From positions 1,922,001 to 1,986,000 of the forward strand of contig OY760517.1 in assembly GCA_963663615.1 (NCBI GenBank): a stretch of 64,000 nucleotides of DNA. The letters run 5' to 3'. Every line of letters starts with the position of its first letter. Within the stretch, counting starts at the first letter, position 1. Positions 63,189 through 64,000 of this stretch are shown piece by piece. Both the position numbers and the translations under genes were made by a program. Below the pieces are notes generated by a model. It ran no database searches. It saw only the letters and a program-made list of their open reading frames with translations, and had not been told where the DNA came from. Source of the DNA: G963663615 sp963663615. Its GTDB lineage: Bacteria; Bacteroidota; Ignavibacteria; Ignavibacteriales; Melioribacteraceae.

Positions 63189-64000
63189 TGTAAATCAGAC
63201 TCCCTGGCATTTAATGATCTTTGTAAGGCACGAATATACAGAACCGTTGCCCACCTCTCCTGTCTTGTTATTAAGGAAGAGTATGAAGGCATAGTATTTT
63301 GACCTTTCATAATTACATGATTAATTCTGCCATCAGTCCATCCCCTAACCTTTTCGGAATGCAAACTTGGTGGTTTGGGAAATTGCCCTCTCAGACGACT
63401 CTCACCTTCACCAAGGTAACCGTGGCATGGGCTACAAAACGTATTGTATTTTTTTTTACCAAGTTCAATATTTTCTTTACTTGGTAATAAGGGATTAACA
63501 ATATCATTAGCTAAATCAACATTTTCATCGGTTACCAAATAAGGAACTGCACCCCTGGCAACTGTACCCTTTACAGGATTACGCATACCGTAATTATCCG
63601 CAAATACGTTATTCTTTTCCTGCGGAATAACTTTATCCTGCCACTGCATCCACGTAAAAGGAGGCATTTCAAGAGCTTTGTTCATTGTAAAATACAATGC
63701 ACCCGATACAAGAAAAAACACAACAACAAGAAAGCCAATAAACTTCGGTTCCAGTATTACATTTTTATGTCCGTACTCTTTCTCATCAAAATAAACCGGT
63801 TCAACCTTGTATGCACCCAATTCTTTAAGAAATGATTTAACTTCTTCTTCGCTAAATTTATCATCTTCAGCTTCAATGTATATGCCGTATTTATCAACCG
63901 AAACACTCTGCATATATTCTGTATCGTGAAGCGGATGCATATTATTCGGGAATTTGAAAAATGCAAACAGCATCGAGAGAACCGTTCCAACCGATGCGAC
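63185..64000 (-). CDS. Alternative complex III ActD-ActE fusion, N-terminus beyond the window
   Basis: The frame is open beyond the apparent Met at 63973 to the window edge, where it reads VASVGTVLSMLFAFFKF. The start is therefore outside. The first part (to about residue 55 from that Met) matches the end of ActD (DUF3341): PLHDTEYM, YIEAEDDKFSEEEVKSFLKELGA. A membrane helix and a periplasmic monoheme cytochrome (CSPCHG, axial Met in NTMPSYS) follow, which corresponds to ActE. In other bacteria actD and actE are two genes; here they are joined. Confidence 0.8.
   Translation of the reverse strand, partial: VASVGTVLSMLFAFFKFPNNMHPLHDTEYMQSVSVDKYGIYIEAEDDKFSEEEVKSFLKELGAYKVEPVYFDEKEYGHKNVILEPKFIGFLVVVFFLVSGALYFTMNKALEMPPFTWMQWQDKVIPQEKNNVFADNYGMRNPVKGTVARGAVPYLVTDENVDLANDIVNPLLPSKENIELGKKKYNTFCSPCHGYLGEGESRLRGQFPKPPSLHSEKVRGWTDGRINHVIMKGQNTMPSYSSLITRQERWATVLYIRALQRSLNARESDLQ

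Noticed and set aside
1..64000. CRISPR arrays, insertion sequences, prophage or classical defence systems
   Set aside because: No direct-repeat array, transposase, integrase or phage structural gene was seen on either strand.

Overview
The window reads as one contiguous stretch of an AT-rich bacterial chromosome, densely packed with overlapping operons. Several things point to the Bacteroidota/Chlorobiota/Ignavibacteriota side of the tree: a type IX secretion (T9SS) C-terminal sorting domain on a 1398-residue subtilisin-like protease, 'xAQ' signal-peptide ends, a DUF5683 protein, the alternative bacterial GlmU, and an alternative complex III cluster coupled to a caa3 oxidase. The mix with a GldL-like motor protein and three-PASTA, GT9-rich housekeeping genes makes an Ignavibacteria-like organism my best guess. 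This is inference, not a database result. The ends of the window cut two genes: a PSP1/RicT-like protein at the left and an ActD-ActE fusion at the right.

Layout. 1-3.4 kb (plus strand): PSP1 tail, 3-hydroxyacyl-CoA dehydrogenase, CLC-CBS chloride transporter. 3.4-13.7 kb (minus): a stand-alone three-repeat NUMOD1-like protein; a small membrane protein with a diacylglycerol kinase; ftsY, pgsA, the T9SS-exported S8 protease and purF, all overlapping or nearly so; tRNA-Pro(GGG) directly behind a MerR-like gene; and aroQ. 13.8-23.3 kb: a Ppx/GppA phosphatase facing a long minus-strand run holding zinc-ribbon/Yip1-like and DUF5683 membrane proteins, parB-parA, a UPF0173 hydrolase, a GT2-cdaA-folP group, nagA, rpe and a PASTA protein. 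23.6-36.9 kb (mostly plus): a peptide transporter, nagB with alternative glmU and an RqcH/NFACT gene, a rhodanese-MauE pair, three GT9 glycosyltransferases, a homocysteine methyltransferase, ispE, an orphan histidine kinase on the minus strand, then glutaredoxin and a groES with no groEL beside it.

36.9-45.6 kb (minus) is the most unusual block. In transcription order it encodes a GldL-like two-helix inner-membrane protein with an acidic residue in the second helix, a single-pass membrane protein, a secreted protein, and then two tandem copies of a pair of outer-membrane-barrel-like proteins (A-B-A'-B'). It ends with a small lipoprotein whose start codon overlaps the last B stop. I read it as a possible ion-driven, envelope-spanning machine related to the T9SS/gliding GldLM motor but built with unfamiliar partners. 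gldK, gldN and sprA-type genes are not next to it.

45.9-54.7 kb (minus): DUF2254-like membrane protein, MFS/POT-type transporter, murB, comEC, an alkaline-phosphatase-superfamily enzyme, dtd and prmC. 54.8-64 kb (minus): a respiratory supercluster. It runs from alternative complex III subunits (ActD-E fusion, ActF) through a membrane-anchored cytochrome c, Sco and the four subunits of a caa3-type oxidase (subunit I of the A2 'YS' type) to heme O synthase and a multi-pass membrane cytochrome c. Electrons would pass from quinol through ACIII and c-type hemes to oxygen.
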